Positions 48,910 through 60,216 of a DNA stretch of 64,000 nt are shown here, piece after piece; position 1 is the first letter of the stretch; each line of letters begins with the position of its first letter. The stretch spans positions 1-64,000 of the forward strand of contig CAKTVQ010000005.1 in assembly GCA_934630375.1 (NCBI GenBank), read 5' to 3'. The notes beneath the pieces are model-generated. The model made no database searches. It was not told the origin of the DNA and saw only the letters and a list, made by a program, of their open reading frames with translations. The position numbers were made by a program, and so were the translations under genes. Source of the DNA: an uncultured Collinsella sp. GTDB lineage: Bacteria; Actinomycetota; Coriobacteriia; Coriobacteriales; Coriobacteriaceae.

Positions 48910-49572
48910 ATGTCCGAAAAGAGTGCCCTGTTCATGGCGCGCACGACGCGCTTCCACGAGTTTGCCCGCAGCCTGACGACCACCCTGGGTGTCGAGGTGA
49001 GCCTGGCCACCCCCGATTCGCCGACTGCGGCGCACGACTTTGACCTGCTGATCCTCGATTCTGATGGCATCCGCAGCGACCGCATCGATCAGATCGCCAA
49101 GTGGCTCGACGATCGCGGCGGCGTTCCCATGCTGGTGATCGTCGACGACGAGGCGCTCGGCACCCTGCGCCTGCCGAATCACGCGCATGCCGACTTCGTG
49201 TGCCCCACGGCGACGCCCAACGAGCTCAAGGCTCGTGCGCAGCGCCTGATGGGCGAGGAGGAGACCGTCACCGCCGACGATGTGCTCAACATCGACAACC
49301 TCGAGATTAACCTGGCTACCTACCAGGTGACGCTCGACGATGAGCCCATCGACCTGACGCTGATGGAGTACTCGCTGCTGAGCTTTTTGGCAACGCATCC
49401 CAACCGCGCCTACAGCCGCGAGGTGCTGCTGCACCGCGTGTGGGGCTTCGAGTACTGCGGCGGCACACGCACCGTCGACGTGCACATCCGTCGTATCCGC
49501 TCCAAGGTGGGCCCGCAGATCGCGGCGCACATCACCACCGTCCGCGGCGTGGGCTATCTGTTTAAGGACTAG
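48910..49572 (+). CDS. OmpR/PhoB-type orphan response regulator, GlnR-like
   Basis: A 220-residue protein. The N-terminal ~115 residues form a degenerate receiver domain: FDLLILDSDGIRSDRI retains one Asp-like position, but the usual acidic pair at the N-terminus is missing. The C-terminal winged helix is canonical (LTLMEYSLLSFLATHPNRAYSR; CGGTRTVDVHIRRIRSKVG). No sensor kinase is adjacent. Together with its place behind glnA this resembles actinobacterial GlnR, an orphan nitrogen regulator. GGAGG precedes ATG 48910. Assignment to GlnR is an inference. Confidence 0.75.
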   Translation: MSEKSALFMARTTRFHEFARSLTTTLGVEVSLATPDSPTAAHDFDLLILDSDGIRSDRIDQIAKWLDDRGGVPMLVIVDDEALGTLRLPNHAHADFVCPTATPNELKARAQRLMGEEETVTADDVLNIDNLEINLATYQVTLDDEPIDLTLMEYSLLSFLATHPNRAYSREVLLHRVWGFEYCGGTRTVDVHIRRIRSKVGPQIAAHITTVRGVGYLFKD

Positions 49573-49579
49573 ATTTCCA

Positions 49580-49640
49580 CCGCAAAGGGGACAGGCACCT
49601 TTGTGGCGGTTTTGCCGCAGGTGCGGGTGCCTTTCGGGTT
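49580..49640. repeat. CCGCAAAGGGGACAGGCACC palindromic motif
   Basis: CCGCAAAGG (49580-49588) and CCTTTGTGG (49598-49606) pair around GGACAGGCA; GGCACC pairs again with GGTGCC further on. The same core lies at 12434-12467. It may terminate the regulator gene. Confidence 0.55.
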
Positions 49641-49727
49641 TGCAACAGAACTTAAGCCTTCCTAAAAGATTGCGTTCTCATACACGCGCACCCGCATATT
49701 GGGGTACAACTCAACGTGAACAATGAT

Positions 49728-49756
49728 GGCCCGCCACATGTTTGGCGGGCCTTTGG
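49728..49756 (+). terminator. Terminator-like hairpin 25 bases before htrA
   Basis: GGCCCGCC (49728-49735) pairs with GGCGGGCC (49744-49751), followed by TTTGG. It lies just ahead of the htrA ribosome site, so it could attenuate htrA or end an upstream transcript. Confidence 0.6.
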
Positions 49757-49780
49757 TTATTTGACGAAAGGATCGCAGCT

Positions 49781-51250
49781 ATGAGCGAGTACGATTCCCA
49801 GCGTCCCCAGGACGCGGGCAACGCCGGCGAGACTCAGCAACAGCCGCGCGTGCAGGTGGAGTCGACGCCTGCCGGTGGCAACAACATTCCCTATGTGCAG
49901 GCCTACGACACGCAGACCGGCCAGCCGCTGGGTGGCCAGCAGGCCGTGAACAAGCACACGGTGGTCAAGACCAAGACCAAAAAGCTGCCGATCTTCATTA
50001 CGGCGCTCGCCGGCTGCGCATGCGGCGCCCTGCTGGTCATCGCGCTCATTATGAGTGGCACGCTCGATATCGGTGGCGGAAAGAATGCCGTGACGGCGGG
50101 CGCTTCGGGTTCGTCGACGCAAAAGATCACGATCGACTCCGAGGACACCACGCTGGCCGAGGCCGTTTCCGCCAAGGCGCTGCCCTCCGTAGTTTCCATT
50201 ACCGCCACTTCAAGCGGCAGCCAGAGTGGTTCGCTTTCGCAGTCCGCTGACGAGTCGGACAGCTCGGGCAGCGTTGGCTCGGGCGTGGTGCTCGACACCG
50301 AGGGCCATATCCTCACCAACAACCACGTGGTCGACGGTTACGACCAGTACGTGGTGACCATGGACGACGGCACCACCTACGAGGCCGAGTTCGTGGGCAA
50401 CGATGCCTCGAGTGACCTCGCCGTCATCAAGCTCAAGGATGCCGACGCCTCCAAGCTAACGCCGATCGAGATCGGTGACTCCTCTAAGCTCAACGTGGGC
50501 GAGTGGGTTATGGCTATCGGCTCGCCGTTCGGCAACGAGCAGTCCGTTTCCACGGGCATCGTGTCGGCACTGTATCGCTCCACGGCCATGAGTTCTACCA
50601 GTGGTAACACCATTTACGCCAATATGATCCAGACCGATGCCGCCATCAACCCGGGCAACTCCGGCGGCGCGCTCGTCAACGACAACGGCGAGCTCGTGGG
50701 TATCAACTCACTCATCGAGAGCTACTCGGGTTCCAGCTCGGGCGTTGGCTTTGCCATTCCGGTCAATTATGCCAAGAACATCGCCGACCAGATCATCGAC
50801 GGCAAGACGCCGGTTCATCCGTACCTGGGCGCCACGCTCTCGAGTGTCAACGCGCTCAACGCCCGCACCAACAAGCTGAGCACCGATAGCGGCGCGTATG
50901 TGGCGAGCGTTGTGGAGGACGGCCCCGCTGCCAAGGCCGGCATCCAGGAGGGCGACGTCATCACCAAGCTGGGCGATGACGAGATCACGAGTGCCGACGG
51001 CCTGATCATCGCGCTGCGCAGCCACGAGGTGGGCGAGAAGGTCGAGATCACGCTCGTGCGCGGCAAGGAAGAGAAGAAGGTCACTGTTGAGCTGGGCTCC
51101 GACGAGGAGCTGCAGAACCAGCAGCAGAACGACAGCTCGACTGATACCGGCAACGGCGGTATCACCGACGAGCAGCTGCGTCAGTACCTGGAGGAGCTGC
51201 TGGGCCAGCAGGGCCAGGGCCAGGGTCAGGGTTACGGCCAGGGATTCTAG
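49781..51250 (+). CDS. HtrA/DegP-family membrane-anchored serine protease
   Basis: A 489-residue envelope quality-control protease. A ~68-residue Gln/Pro-rich cytoplasmic stretch precedes one membrane helix (FITALAGCACGALLVIALIM, ~70-90). The trypsin-like domain shows the His-Asp-Ser triad as TNNHVV, SSDLAVIKL and NPGNSGGAL. One PDZ domain follows (about 355-450: HPYLGATLSS to LVRGKEEKKVTVEL). The tail is low-complexity Gln/Gly (GQQGQGQGQG). GAAAGGA precedes the ATG. A terminator follows. Confidence 0.94.
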   Translation: MSEYDSQRPQDAGNAGETQQQPRVQVESTPAGGNNIPYVQAYDTQTGQPLGGQQAVNKHTVVKTKTKKLPIFITALAGCACGALLVIALIMSGTLDIGGGKNAVTAGASGSSTQKITIDSEDTTLAEAVSAKALPSVVSITATSSGSQSGSLSQSADESDSSGSVGSGVVLDTEGHILTNNHVVDGYDQYVVTMDDGTTYEAEFVGNDASSDLAVIKLKDADASKLTPIEIGDSSKLNVGEWVMAIGSPFGNEQSVSTGIVSALYRSTAMSSTSGNTIYANMIQTDAAINPGNSGGALVNDNGELVGINSLIESYSGSSSGVGFAIPVNYAKNIADQIIDGKTPVHPYLGATLSSVNALNARTNKLSTDSGAYVASVVEDGPAAKAGIQEGDVITKLGDDEITSADGLIIALRSHEVGEKVEITLVRGKEEKKVTVELGSDEELQNQQQNDSSTDTGNGGITDEQLRQYLEELLGQQGQGQGQGYGQGF

Positions 51251-51276
51251 CGAGCCGTTTCACACACATCGAAGCC

Positions 51277-51316
51277 AGAGGGGCTGCCCCGCCATGCGCG
51301 GGACAGCCCCTCTTTT
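51277..51316 (+). terminator. Intrinsic terminator after htrA
   Basis: AGAGGGGCTG pairs with CAGCCCCTCT (plus CCCGC/GCGGG inside), followed by TTTT. Confidence 0.92.
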
Positions 51317-51388
51317 CATAATGATCCCCCAGGGACGGAGGAAAACGGATCACTTTGAGCTGGCGAGGAGCTCGGTTCGGAATGGTCT

Positions 51389-51590
51389 GGACAGTTAGTT
51401 CAGATACGTATAAATCTGGGGCAGTCTGGGATGCGTTTTGAGCTGTTTCGGGATGGAAATGGGGCTCTGATGGGTGCTCGGAAGGAGAAATAAGCCGATC
51501 GGGCCGCTCTGAGACGACCAAATGGAGCGAAATGGCGCCATTTGAGCTCGATTCGGTTCGCAGATTTATACGTATCTGAACTAACTGTCC
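51389..51590. repeat. MITE-like element with perfect 30-bp terminal inverted repeats
   Basis: The arms at 51389-51418 and 51561-51590 (GGACAGTTAGTTCAGATACG...) are exact inverted repeats separated by 142 bp; weaker pairing extends outward by about 12 bases. The interior encodes nothing evident. No clear target-site duplication is seen. It sits between htrA and ligA. Confidence 0.75.
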
Positions 51591-51627
51591 ACCCCGGTCC
51601 GACGGCTGCCGATTCGGTGCGGTTTGA

Positions 51628-53928
<2,301 letters not shown>

Positions 53929-53950
53929 GGCATCGATAGACAAATTGAAG

Positions 53951-53988
53951 AACCGCCCGGAAAGTTCGACTCTTTCCGGGCGGTTTTA
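53951..53988. terminator. Terminator between ligA and the MerR gene
   Basis: AACCGCCCGGAAAG pairs with CTTTCCGGGCGGTT, followed by TTATT. Shared by two convergent genes. Confidence 0.92.
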
Positions 53989-54834
53989 TTAGGAGACCGT
54001 AACAGGCACTGTGATCTGCGTCACGTAGGTTGCCGGGTCGTCGCTGATGATGTCGTCGATGAGGGCGATCTCGCGTGAGGGACCGGCGGGCGTCAGGCCG
54101 TGCTCGCGCATATAGCCGAGCAACTGCTCGTAACGCGGGCCCGCTTGCCCATGCGTGCCGCGGAAGCTAATGGTCAGGCAGTGCGCCGCGGGCCGCACCT
54201 CGACATCCCCTAGGTAGTCATCCGTGTCGTCCAGCAACAGAAAGACCTCGTCGTAGCCATTAAAGTCACCGGCGGCCAGGCGTTCGGCGCTGATTCCGAC
54301 GCCCAGGTTGCCCAGAAAGACAAACGTCTCGTGCTGGCCCTTCTGCAGCTGGCGAATCTGCCACTCCAGCGCATAGGCATCGGTGGGGTTGACGCGTTCG
54401 CGCAGCACGGCGCAACGAAGTTCGGGCGCGTTGACCTCGTAGATGGTATCGAGCTCAGCATCCAATGCGCCTCGCAACAAGGCAAGCCGGTTGTCGATCT
54501 TGCGTGAGACGCGTTCCAGCTCACGGCGTTTACGTTCGATAAGCTCCTGCTGCTGGGCGAGTTGGCGCTGCATGAGGTCCACGTCGCGCGTGGTCACAAA
54601 TTCGCGAATCTGAGCCAACGGCAAATCGAGAACGCGCAGGTGGCTGATGGTGTTGAGGGTAGAAAGCTGCCGCGCGCCGTAGTAGCGGTAGCCACTTGCC
54701 GCATCGACATACGCCGGCTCCAGCAAGCCTATCTGCTCGTAATGCCGCAGCGTGCCAACGCTCAGGTTAAACAGGCGCGCGACCTCGCCAATGCGGAGCA
54801 GGCCGTCGGAATGTTCGCTGGATGTATCGGTCAC
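53989..54834 (-). CDS. MerR-family regulator with effector-binding domain (BmrR type)
   Basis: A 281-residue regulator. The MerR winged helix is at ~12-80 (LLRIGEVARLFNLSVGTLRHYEQIGLLEPAYVD, then GYRYYGARQLSTLNTI). A coiled-coil follows (~85-120), then a GyrI-like drug-binding domain. It is encoded 56 bases after a MATE exporter on the same strand. The exporter's promoter has the 19-bp spacer and central dyad typical of MerR control, so it probably senses a drug-like compound and induces the pair. Confidence 0.88.
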   Translation of the reverse strand: MTDTSSEHSDGLLRIGEVARLFNLSVGTLRHYEQIGLLEPAYVDAASGYRYYGARQLSTLNTISHLRVLDLPLAQIREFVTTRDVDLMQRQLAQQQELIERKRRELERVSRKIDNRLALLRGALDAELDTIYEVNAPELRCAVLRERVNPTDAYALEWQIRQLQKGQHETFVFLGNLGVGISAERLAAGDFNGYDEVFLLLDDTDDYLGDVEVRPAAHCLTISFRGTHGQAGPRYEQLLGYMREHGLTPAGPSREIALIDDIISDDPATYVTQITVPVTVS

Positions 54835-54890
54835 GGGATTGCTCCTTTCGGCAGAAAACGGGACAGGATCGCCAGACTCGTGCCGCCCCG

Positions 54891-56237
54891 CTACGCCACC
54901 AACTTGTCAAAAGCACCGCGGCGGTTGAGCACCGTAAACGCCACCACGCAAATGACTGCCGACAGAATCGACCCGCACGGCGAGGCGATGCCCATGGGAA
55001 ACAGCGTGTCGGAATAAGCGTTCGACAGTAGCCATGCGCCCGGCACGCGAATGAGTGCCACGGCCAGCACGTTGTGCGCAAAGCCGATGTAGCTCTTGCC
55101 GTACGCAGCGAAAAAGCCGCTAAAGCAAATATGGATGCCGGCGAAGATCGCATCGAAAATATAGCTGCGCATATAACCGGTGCCGGCGGCGACCACCGCG
55201 GCGTCCTTGGCAAAAAAGCCGAGAAACGCCGGTGCCACCAACCACATGAGCGCCGTGATCAGGCAGCCGTACACCACCGAGATGGTCATGGCGTCCTTGA
55301 GCACCTGACGCGCGCGGTCGCCCTTGCCCGCACCGGCGTTTTGCGCCGTGAGCGCGCTGACGGTGGCGCCCATGGAGCTCGGCACGATGAACAAAAAGCT
55401 GATCATCTTCTCGACCAGGCCCACGGCGGCGGCGTCGACCAGCCCGCGGTGGTTGGCGATAACGGTGATGAACATAAACGCCACCTGGATGCAGCCATCC
55501 TGCACGGCCACGGGCACGCCAATCTTAAGGATGCTGCTGAGCACCTCGGGCTGGGGGCGCAAATCGCTACGCTTGACGTGTATGTTCGTACGGCGGCTCT
55601 TGAGCCATACGAGTGCGAGGGCAACGCTTGCCGTCTGCGCGATCACCGTGCCGAGTGCCGCGCCCACGGGGCCGAGTCCCATGTGGCCAATGAACAGAAA
55701 GTCGAGCGCGATGTTGATAACGCACGCCACGCCGATCACATACATGGGCGAGCGCGAATCGCCCAGGCCGCGAAAGATGGCCGAGAGGATGTTGTATGCG
55801 GCGATGCACGGAATGCCGATAAAGCAAATGCGCAGGTAGGCGGCAGTGCCCTCGACCGCTTCGGCCGGCGTGCCGATGAGCGCCACGATCTGCGGGCACA
55901 GTGCGAGCAAGAGCGCGGCCAGCACTACCGAGACGCCCATAAAGAGCGTGATGGTGTTGCCGATGGCGGCCTCGGCGCGGTCGAAGCGTCGCGAGCCCAC
56001 GGCGTGGCCGACGATGACGGTCGTTCCCATGGCCAGGCCCACGAGCGTCACGGTAATGATATAGAGCGTCTGCGCGCCATTGCCCACGGCGGTGATGCCG
56101 GCGGCGCCGCTAAACTGCCCGATAAAATACAGGTCGGCCATGCCGTAGAGCATCTGCAAAAAGTACGAGAGCATATAGGGCAGGGCGAAGACCGCGATGG
56201 TCTTGAGGACGTTGCCGCGTGTGAGGTCGTGTTCCAT
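54891..56237 (-). CDS. MATE-family multidrug/cation antiporter
   Basis: A 448-residue, 12-helix exporter of the MatE superfamily. Internal repeat halves each begin with the family pattern (LPYMLSYFLQMLYGMADLYFIGQF; IGVPVAVQDGCIQVAFMFITVIANHRG). It uses a Na+ or H+ gradient to expel cationic drugs or metabolites. The ATG lies 43 bases after the minus-strand -10 of a MerR-type promoter and the gene is followed by the MerR regulator. Confidence 0.9.
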   Translation of the reverse strand: MEHDLTRGNVLKTIAVFALPYMLSYFLQMLYGMADLYFIGQFSGAAGITAVGNGAQTLYIITVTLVGLAMGTTVIVGHAVGSRRFDRAEAAIGNTITLFMGVSVVLAALLLALCPQIVALIGTPAEAVEGTAAYLRICFIGIPCIAAYNILSAIFRGLGDSRSPMYVIGVACVINIALDFLFIGHMGLGPVGAALGTVIAQTASVALALVWLKSRRTNIHVKRSDLRPQPEVLSSILKIGVPVAVQDGCIQVAFMFITVIANHRGLVDAAAVGLVEKMISFLFIVPSSMGATVSALTAQNAGAGKGDRARQVLKDAMTISVVYGCLITALMWLVAPAFLGFFAKDAAVVAAGTGYMRSYIFDAIFAGIHICFSGFFAAYGKSYIGFAHNVLAVALIRVPGAWLLSNAYSDTLFPMGIASPCGSILSAVICVVAFTVLNRRGAFDKLVA

Positions 56238-56279
56238 GGGCAGGGCACTTTCTGGCTTGGTTCGTTTGCGTACCAGTGT

Positions 56280-56310
56280 AGTGAAAACCCTACAACGATT
56301 GTAGAGTCAA
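56280..56310 (-). promoter_or_regulatory. MerR-type promoter of the MATE gene
   Basis: Minus strand: -35 TTGACT (56310-56305), a 19-bp spacer containing the perfect palindrome CTACAATCGTTGTAG (56290-56304), then -10 TTCACT (56285-56280). A stretched spacer with a centred dyad is the MerR-family hallmark. Confidence 0.75.
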
Positions 56311-56429
56311 GGTCCATGTTGCCGGTGGGGCGAAAAAATCGCGCCTTCAATCATTTCCATTTGAATACGGCCACGCGCCGCGCGGGCTTAGCGCCTGCGC
56401 CAGCCTTGTAGAAATCGATTTCGGAACAC

Positions 56430-56459
56430 TTGACACTGCCGCCCGGCGCGCAATAATAC
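56430..56459 (+). promoter_or_regulatory. Promoter of the ABC exporter operon
   Basis: Consensus -35 TTGACA (56430-56435) followed by AATAAT (56452-56457) or TAATAC (56454-56459). GAAATCGATTTC (56411-56422), a perfect palindrome resembling the KdgR-type operator, lies just upstream. Confidence 0.6.
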
Positions 56460-56498
56460 GAGCGTTTGCGAACAACGTTTGATGGGGGATGAAGCTGC

Positions 56499-58277
56499 GT
56501 GCGCAATCTCAAAATCTTGTTTTCCTATTTGGGGGCATACCGTCGCGATGCCATTCTCGGCGTGATGTTCGTCTCGGTCGAAACCGCGTTCGAGCTGTTT
56601 ATCCCAGTCATCATGGCCAATATCATCGACGTGGGCGTGCCCACGGGTGACGTCAACTACATGCTGTTGCAAGGCGCGTGCATGCTGGTGTGTGCCGCAT
56701 TTTCGCTGGTACTGGGCCTGGGCTACGCACGCACATCCGCACGCGTGGCCTCGGGCCTGGGTGCCAACCTGCGCGAGGCCGAGTATCGCAAGATTCAGAC
56801 GCTCGCCTTTGGCAACCTGGACAACTACGATGCCAGCTCGCTTGTCACCCGCATGACCACCGACATCACCGTCATCCAAAATGCCATCGGCAACGGCTTT
56901 CGCCCCATGGTGCGCGGGCCGGTGACCCTCATCGTCGGCCTGGTCTATGCCCTGGTGCTGTCGCGTCCGCTTGCCATGGTCTTCGCGATCATCCTGCCCG
57001 TGCTGGCGATTGTGCTGGGCGTCATCACCTACCGCGTGAGCCCGCTCTACCGTCAGCTGCAGACTTCGATGGACCATCTTAACGGTGTGGTGCAGGAGGA
57101 CCTCACCGCCGTGCGCGCCGTCAAGGCGTACGTGCGTGCCGAGCACGAGGAGGCCAAGTTCGATGCCGTCAATACCGAGCTTGCGCGTACCGCGACGAAG
57201 ACCTTTGGCAACGCCGTGCTCAACCTGCCGGTGTTTCAGCTGTCGATGTACGTGGCGGCGCTTTCCATTCTTTGGATCGGCGGTCGCATGATTCTTGCCG
57301 GCGAGCTCGGCGTGGGCTCGCTCACGGGCTTTATGAGCTACGTGCTGCTGATCATGAACTCGCTCATGATGATCTCCAACGTGTTTTTGCTGCTCACGCG
57401 CGCACTCGCCAGCGTGGAGCGCATCTCGCGGGTGATTGACGAGCAATCGCTCATCCAGGCACCTGCGGCAGACGCGGCGGTGCGTGAGGTCGCCGACGGA
57501 AGCGTTGAGTTCCACGACGTGTCGTTTAAGTACCGCGCGGATGCTGCCGAGGACGTGCTCGAGCATATCGACCTTCGTATTGAGCCGGGCTCCACGGTGG
57601 GCGTGCTCGGCGGCACGGGTTCGGGCAAGAGCTCGCTCGTGCAGCTCATCGCGCGCCTGTACGACGCGACCGAGGGCGCCGTGCTCGTGGGCGGGCGTGA
57701 CGTGCGCGACTACGACCTGGCCGCCCTGCGCGACGCCGTGGGCATTGTGCTGCAAAAGAACGTGCTGTTTACGGGCACCGTGCGCGAAAACTTGCAGTGG
57801 GGCGCACCCGATGCCACCGACGAGGAACTGCTGCGTGCCTGCCATGCGGCGTGTGTGGACGAGTTCCTGGACCGCATCGGCGGGCTGGATGGCGAGTTGG
57901 GCCAGGGCGGAGCCGGTGTTTCGGGCGGACAGAAGCAACGCCTGTGCATCGCGCGCACGCTGCTCAAGCATCCGCGCGTGCTCATTTTTGATGACTCCAC
58001 CAGCGCGGTCGATATGGCGACCGACGCCAAGATCCGCGAGCACATCGCGCGGATACCCGATACGACCGTGATCATCATCGCCCAGCGCATCGCGAGCGTG
58101 ATGGATGCAGATCGCATTGTGGTGCTGGACGACGGCCGTGTCCATGGCGTGGGCACGCACGAGGAGCTGCTGGCGGGTGACAACATCTACCAGGAGATTT
58201 ACGCCTCGCAGATGGAGTTCGCGGGGGATACGACCGCAGATGCTCCGGCCCGAGAAGGAGGTGAGCGTCATGCCTAA
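56499..58277 (+). CDS. ABC exporter half-transporter with degenerate catalytic site
   Basis: A 592-residue membrane-ATPase fusion: six-helix exporter domain (~1-310) and a nucleotide-binding domain with Walker A GGTGSGKS and signature VSGGQKQR. Walker B reads VLIFDDSTSAVD, with Asp where the catalytic Glu should be. This is the degenerate-site subunit pattern of heterodimeric exporters such as BmrC/BmrD and TM287/288. The GTG start at 56499 has GGGGGA upstream. The second subunit overlaps the gene end by 8 bases. The substrate (drug, lipid or peptide) is unknown. Confidence 0.9.
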   Translation: MRNLKILFSYLGAYRRDAILGVMFVSVETAFELFIPVIMANIIDVGVPTGDVNYMLLQGACMLVCAAFSLVLGLGYARTSARVASGLGANLREAEYRKIQTLAFGNLDNYDASSLVTRMTTDITVIQNAIGNGFRPMVRGPVTLIVGLVYALVLSRPLAMVFAIILPVLAIVLGVITYRVSPLYRQLQTSMDHLNGVVQEDLTAVRAVKAYVRAEHEEAKFDAVNTELARTATKTFGNAVLNLPVFQLSMYVAALSILWIGGRMILAGELGVGSLTGFMSYVLLIMNSLMMISNVFLLLTRALASVERISRVIDEQSLIQAPAADAAVREVADGSVEFHDVSFKYRADAAEDVLEHIDLRIEPGSTVGVLGGTGSGKSSLVQLIARLYDATEGAVLVGGRDVRDYDLAALRDAVGIVLQKNVLFTGTVRENLQWGAPDATDEELLRACHAACVDEFLDRIGGLDGELGQGGAGVSGGQKQRLCIARTLLKHPRVLIFDDSTSAVDMATDAKIREHIARIPDTTVIIIAQRIASVMDADRIVVLDDGRVHGVGTHEELLAGDNIYQEIYASQMEFAGDTTADAPAREGGERHA

Positions 58278-60168
58278 GACATCCGCTCAAGCCCGTCCGG
58301 CCAATCTGGGGCAGACGCTCCGCCGTCTGCTCAGCTATATGGGCCACGCCAAGTTCTCGCTGCTTGCGGTAGGTGTGCTCGCCTCTATCGCCGCCATCGC
58401 GAGCCTTGCCGGCACCTATATGGTGCGCCCCATCGTCAACGGCCTGGCTACGGGCGGGGAGGAACTGCTTACCAAGCAGGTTCTCTTTACGGCCGCTATC
58501 TACGCCGCGGGCGTGCTCTCGGCCCTGGGCTACTCGCAAATCATGGTGCGCGCAGCCCAGCGCGTGGTGTCCGACATCCGCCGTGACCTGTTCGCGCATA
58601 TCCAGACGCTGCCGCTCAGCTATTTCGACGGCACGCGCTCGGGCGACATCATGAGCTTCTTCACCAACGATGTCGACACCGTCTCTGAGGCGCTCAACAA
58701 CAGCTTTGCCAACGTGATTCAGGCGACCATTCAGGTGATCGGCACCACGGCCATGCTCATCATCCTTAACTGGCAGCTCACGATTATCACGCTCGTGTGC
58801 GACGCGGCCATCGTGCTGTACGCGCGCTACTCGGGTATCCGCTCCAAGCGCTTCTTTGCCGCCCAGCAGGCGTCGCTCGGCGACTTGGACGGATATGTCG
58901 AGGAGATGGTCTCGGGTCAAAAGGTCATCAAGGTCTTTAATCACGAGCAGGCCAACGTTGCCGGTTTTGACACGCGCAACCAGGAGCTGCGCCGCACCGG
59001 TGGCGCCGCGCAGGCCTACGCCAACTCGATGGTGCCCATGACCGTGGTGATCGGGTATGCCAACTACGCGATCGTTGCGGTGGCGGGCGGTATGCTCTGC
59101 ATCAAGGGACTTGCCGACGTGGGCGCGCTCGCGAGCTATCTAGTCTTTGTACGCCAGGCGGCCATGCCCATCAACCAGTTCACGCAGCTGGGCAACTTCT
59201 TGCTCAACGCGCTGGCCGGTGCCGAGCGCCTGTTTGCCGCGATGGACCTTGAGCCCGAGGTGGACGAGGGCTGCGTGGAGCTGGTGCAAACGGGCGAGTC
59301 CGCGTGGGCGTGGAAGATTCCCGAGGGCCGTGGCGTGGGCACGTACGGACATCTGCACGACGTGGCCTCGGTCGACGATGCGGGTCGAGCGGTGGCGGCC
59401 GACGGTACCGAGCTTGCCACCGGCCTGGTCCCGCTTGCCGGCGACGTGCGCTTCCATGCCGTGGACTTTTCCTACGTGCCGGGCACGCGCGTGCTCACGG
59501 ACCTCAACCTGTTTGCCAAACCGGGGCAAAAGATCGCCTTTGTGGGTTCGACGGGTGCCGGAAAGACGACCATCACCAACCTCATCAACCGTTTCTACGA
59601 GGTCGATGACGGCGAGATCACGTACGACGGCATCGACGTCAAGCATATCGCCAAGGCCAGCCTGCGCGGGTCGCTCGGCATTGTGCTGCAGGATACGCAC
59701 CTGTTTAGCGGCACCATTGCGCAGAACATTCGCTTTGGCAAGCTCGACGCGACCGACGAGGAAGTGCGCGCCGCCGCCGAGGCCGCCTGCGCCGACTCGT
59801 TTATCCGCCGCCTGCCGCAAGGCTACGACACGCCGGTCACGGCCGACGGCGCCAACCTGTCACAGGGCCAGCGCCAGTTGCTCGCCATCGCGCGTGTGGC
59901 CGTGGCCGATCCGCCGGTGCTTATCCTGGATGAGGCAACAAGCTCCATCGACACGCGTACCGAAAAGCTCATCGAGCGCGGCATGGACCGCATCATGCGC
60001 GGGCGCACCACGTTTATGATCGCGCACCGCCTGTCCACCGTCCGCGACGCTGATGCCATCATGGTCCTCGAACACGGCCGCATCATCGAGCGCGGCACGC
60101 ACGAAGAGTTGCTCGCTCAGCACGGCGAGTACTGGCAGTTGGCACATGGCTTAAAGGAGCTAGATTAA
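58270..60168 (+). CDS. ABC exporter half-transporter, catalytic partner
   Basis: A 632-residue partner of the preceding subunit. The exporter domain (~20-330) is followed by a ~60-residue insertion before the ATPase (EGCVELVQTGESAWAWKIPE...LATGLVPL). The NBD has Walker A GSTGAGKT, signature LSQGQRQ and canonical Walker B VLILDEATSSID with catalytic Glu. Such asymmetric pairs hydrolyse ATP at one consensus site. ATG 58270 follows GAAGGAGG. A hairpin element and an unrelated nuclease gene follow. Confidence 0.92.
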   Translation: MPKTSAQARPANLGQTLRRLLSYMGHAKFSLLAVGVLASIAAIASLAGTYMVRPIVNGLATGGEELLTKQVLFTAAIYAAGVLSALGYSQIMVRAAQRVVSDIRRDLFAHIQTLPLSYFDGTRSGDIMSFFTNDVDTVSEALNNSFANVIQATIQVIGTTAMLIILNWQLTIITLVCDAAIVLYARYSGIRSKRFFAAQQASLGDLDGYVEEMVSGQKVIKVFNHEQANVAGFDTRNQELRRTGGAAQAYANSMVPMTVVIGYANYAIVAVAGGMLCIKGLADVGALASYLVFVRQAAMPINQFTQLGNFLLNALAGAERLFAAMDLEPEVDEGCVELVQTGESAWAWKIPEGRGVGTYGHLHDVASVDDAGRAVAADGTELATGLVPLAGDVRFHAVDFSYVPGTRVLTDLNLFAKPGQKIAFVGSTGAGKTTITNLINRFYEVDDGEITYDGIDVKHIAKASLRGSLGIVLQDTHLFSGTIAQNIRFGKLDATDEEVRAAAEAACADSFIRRLPQGYDTPVTADGANLSQGQRQLLAIARVAVADPPVLILDEATSSIDTRTEKLIERGMDRIMRGRTTFMIAHRLSTVRDADAIMVLEHGRIIERGTHEELLAQHGEYWQLAHGLKELD

Positions 60169-60216
60169 CCCATTCGATCACGGTGTTTTGGCCCTCCATG
60201 CCCCTAACCTCGCCTC

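Noticed and set aside
49781..51250. Signal-peptide-processed secreted HtrA
   Set aside because: The hydrophobic segment starts only at about residue 70 after a long hydrophilic stretch, so a membrane anchor fits better.
51389..51590. Insertion sequence with its own transposase
   Set aside because: Only 142 bp lie between the arms and no transposase frame is present.
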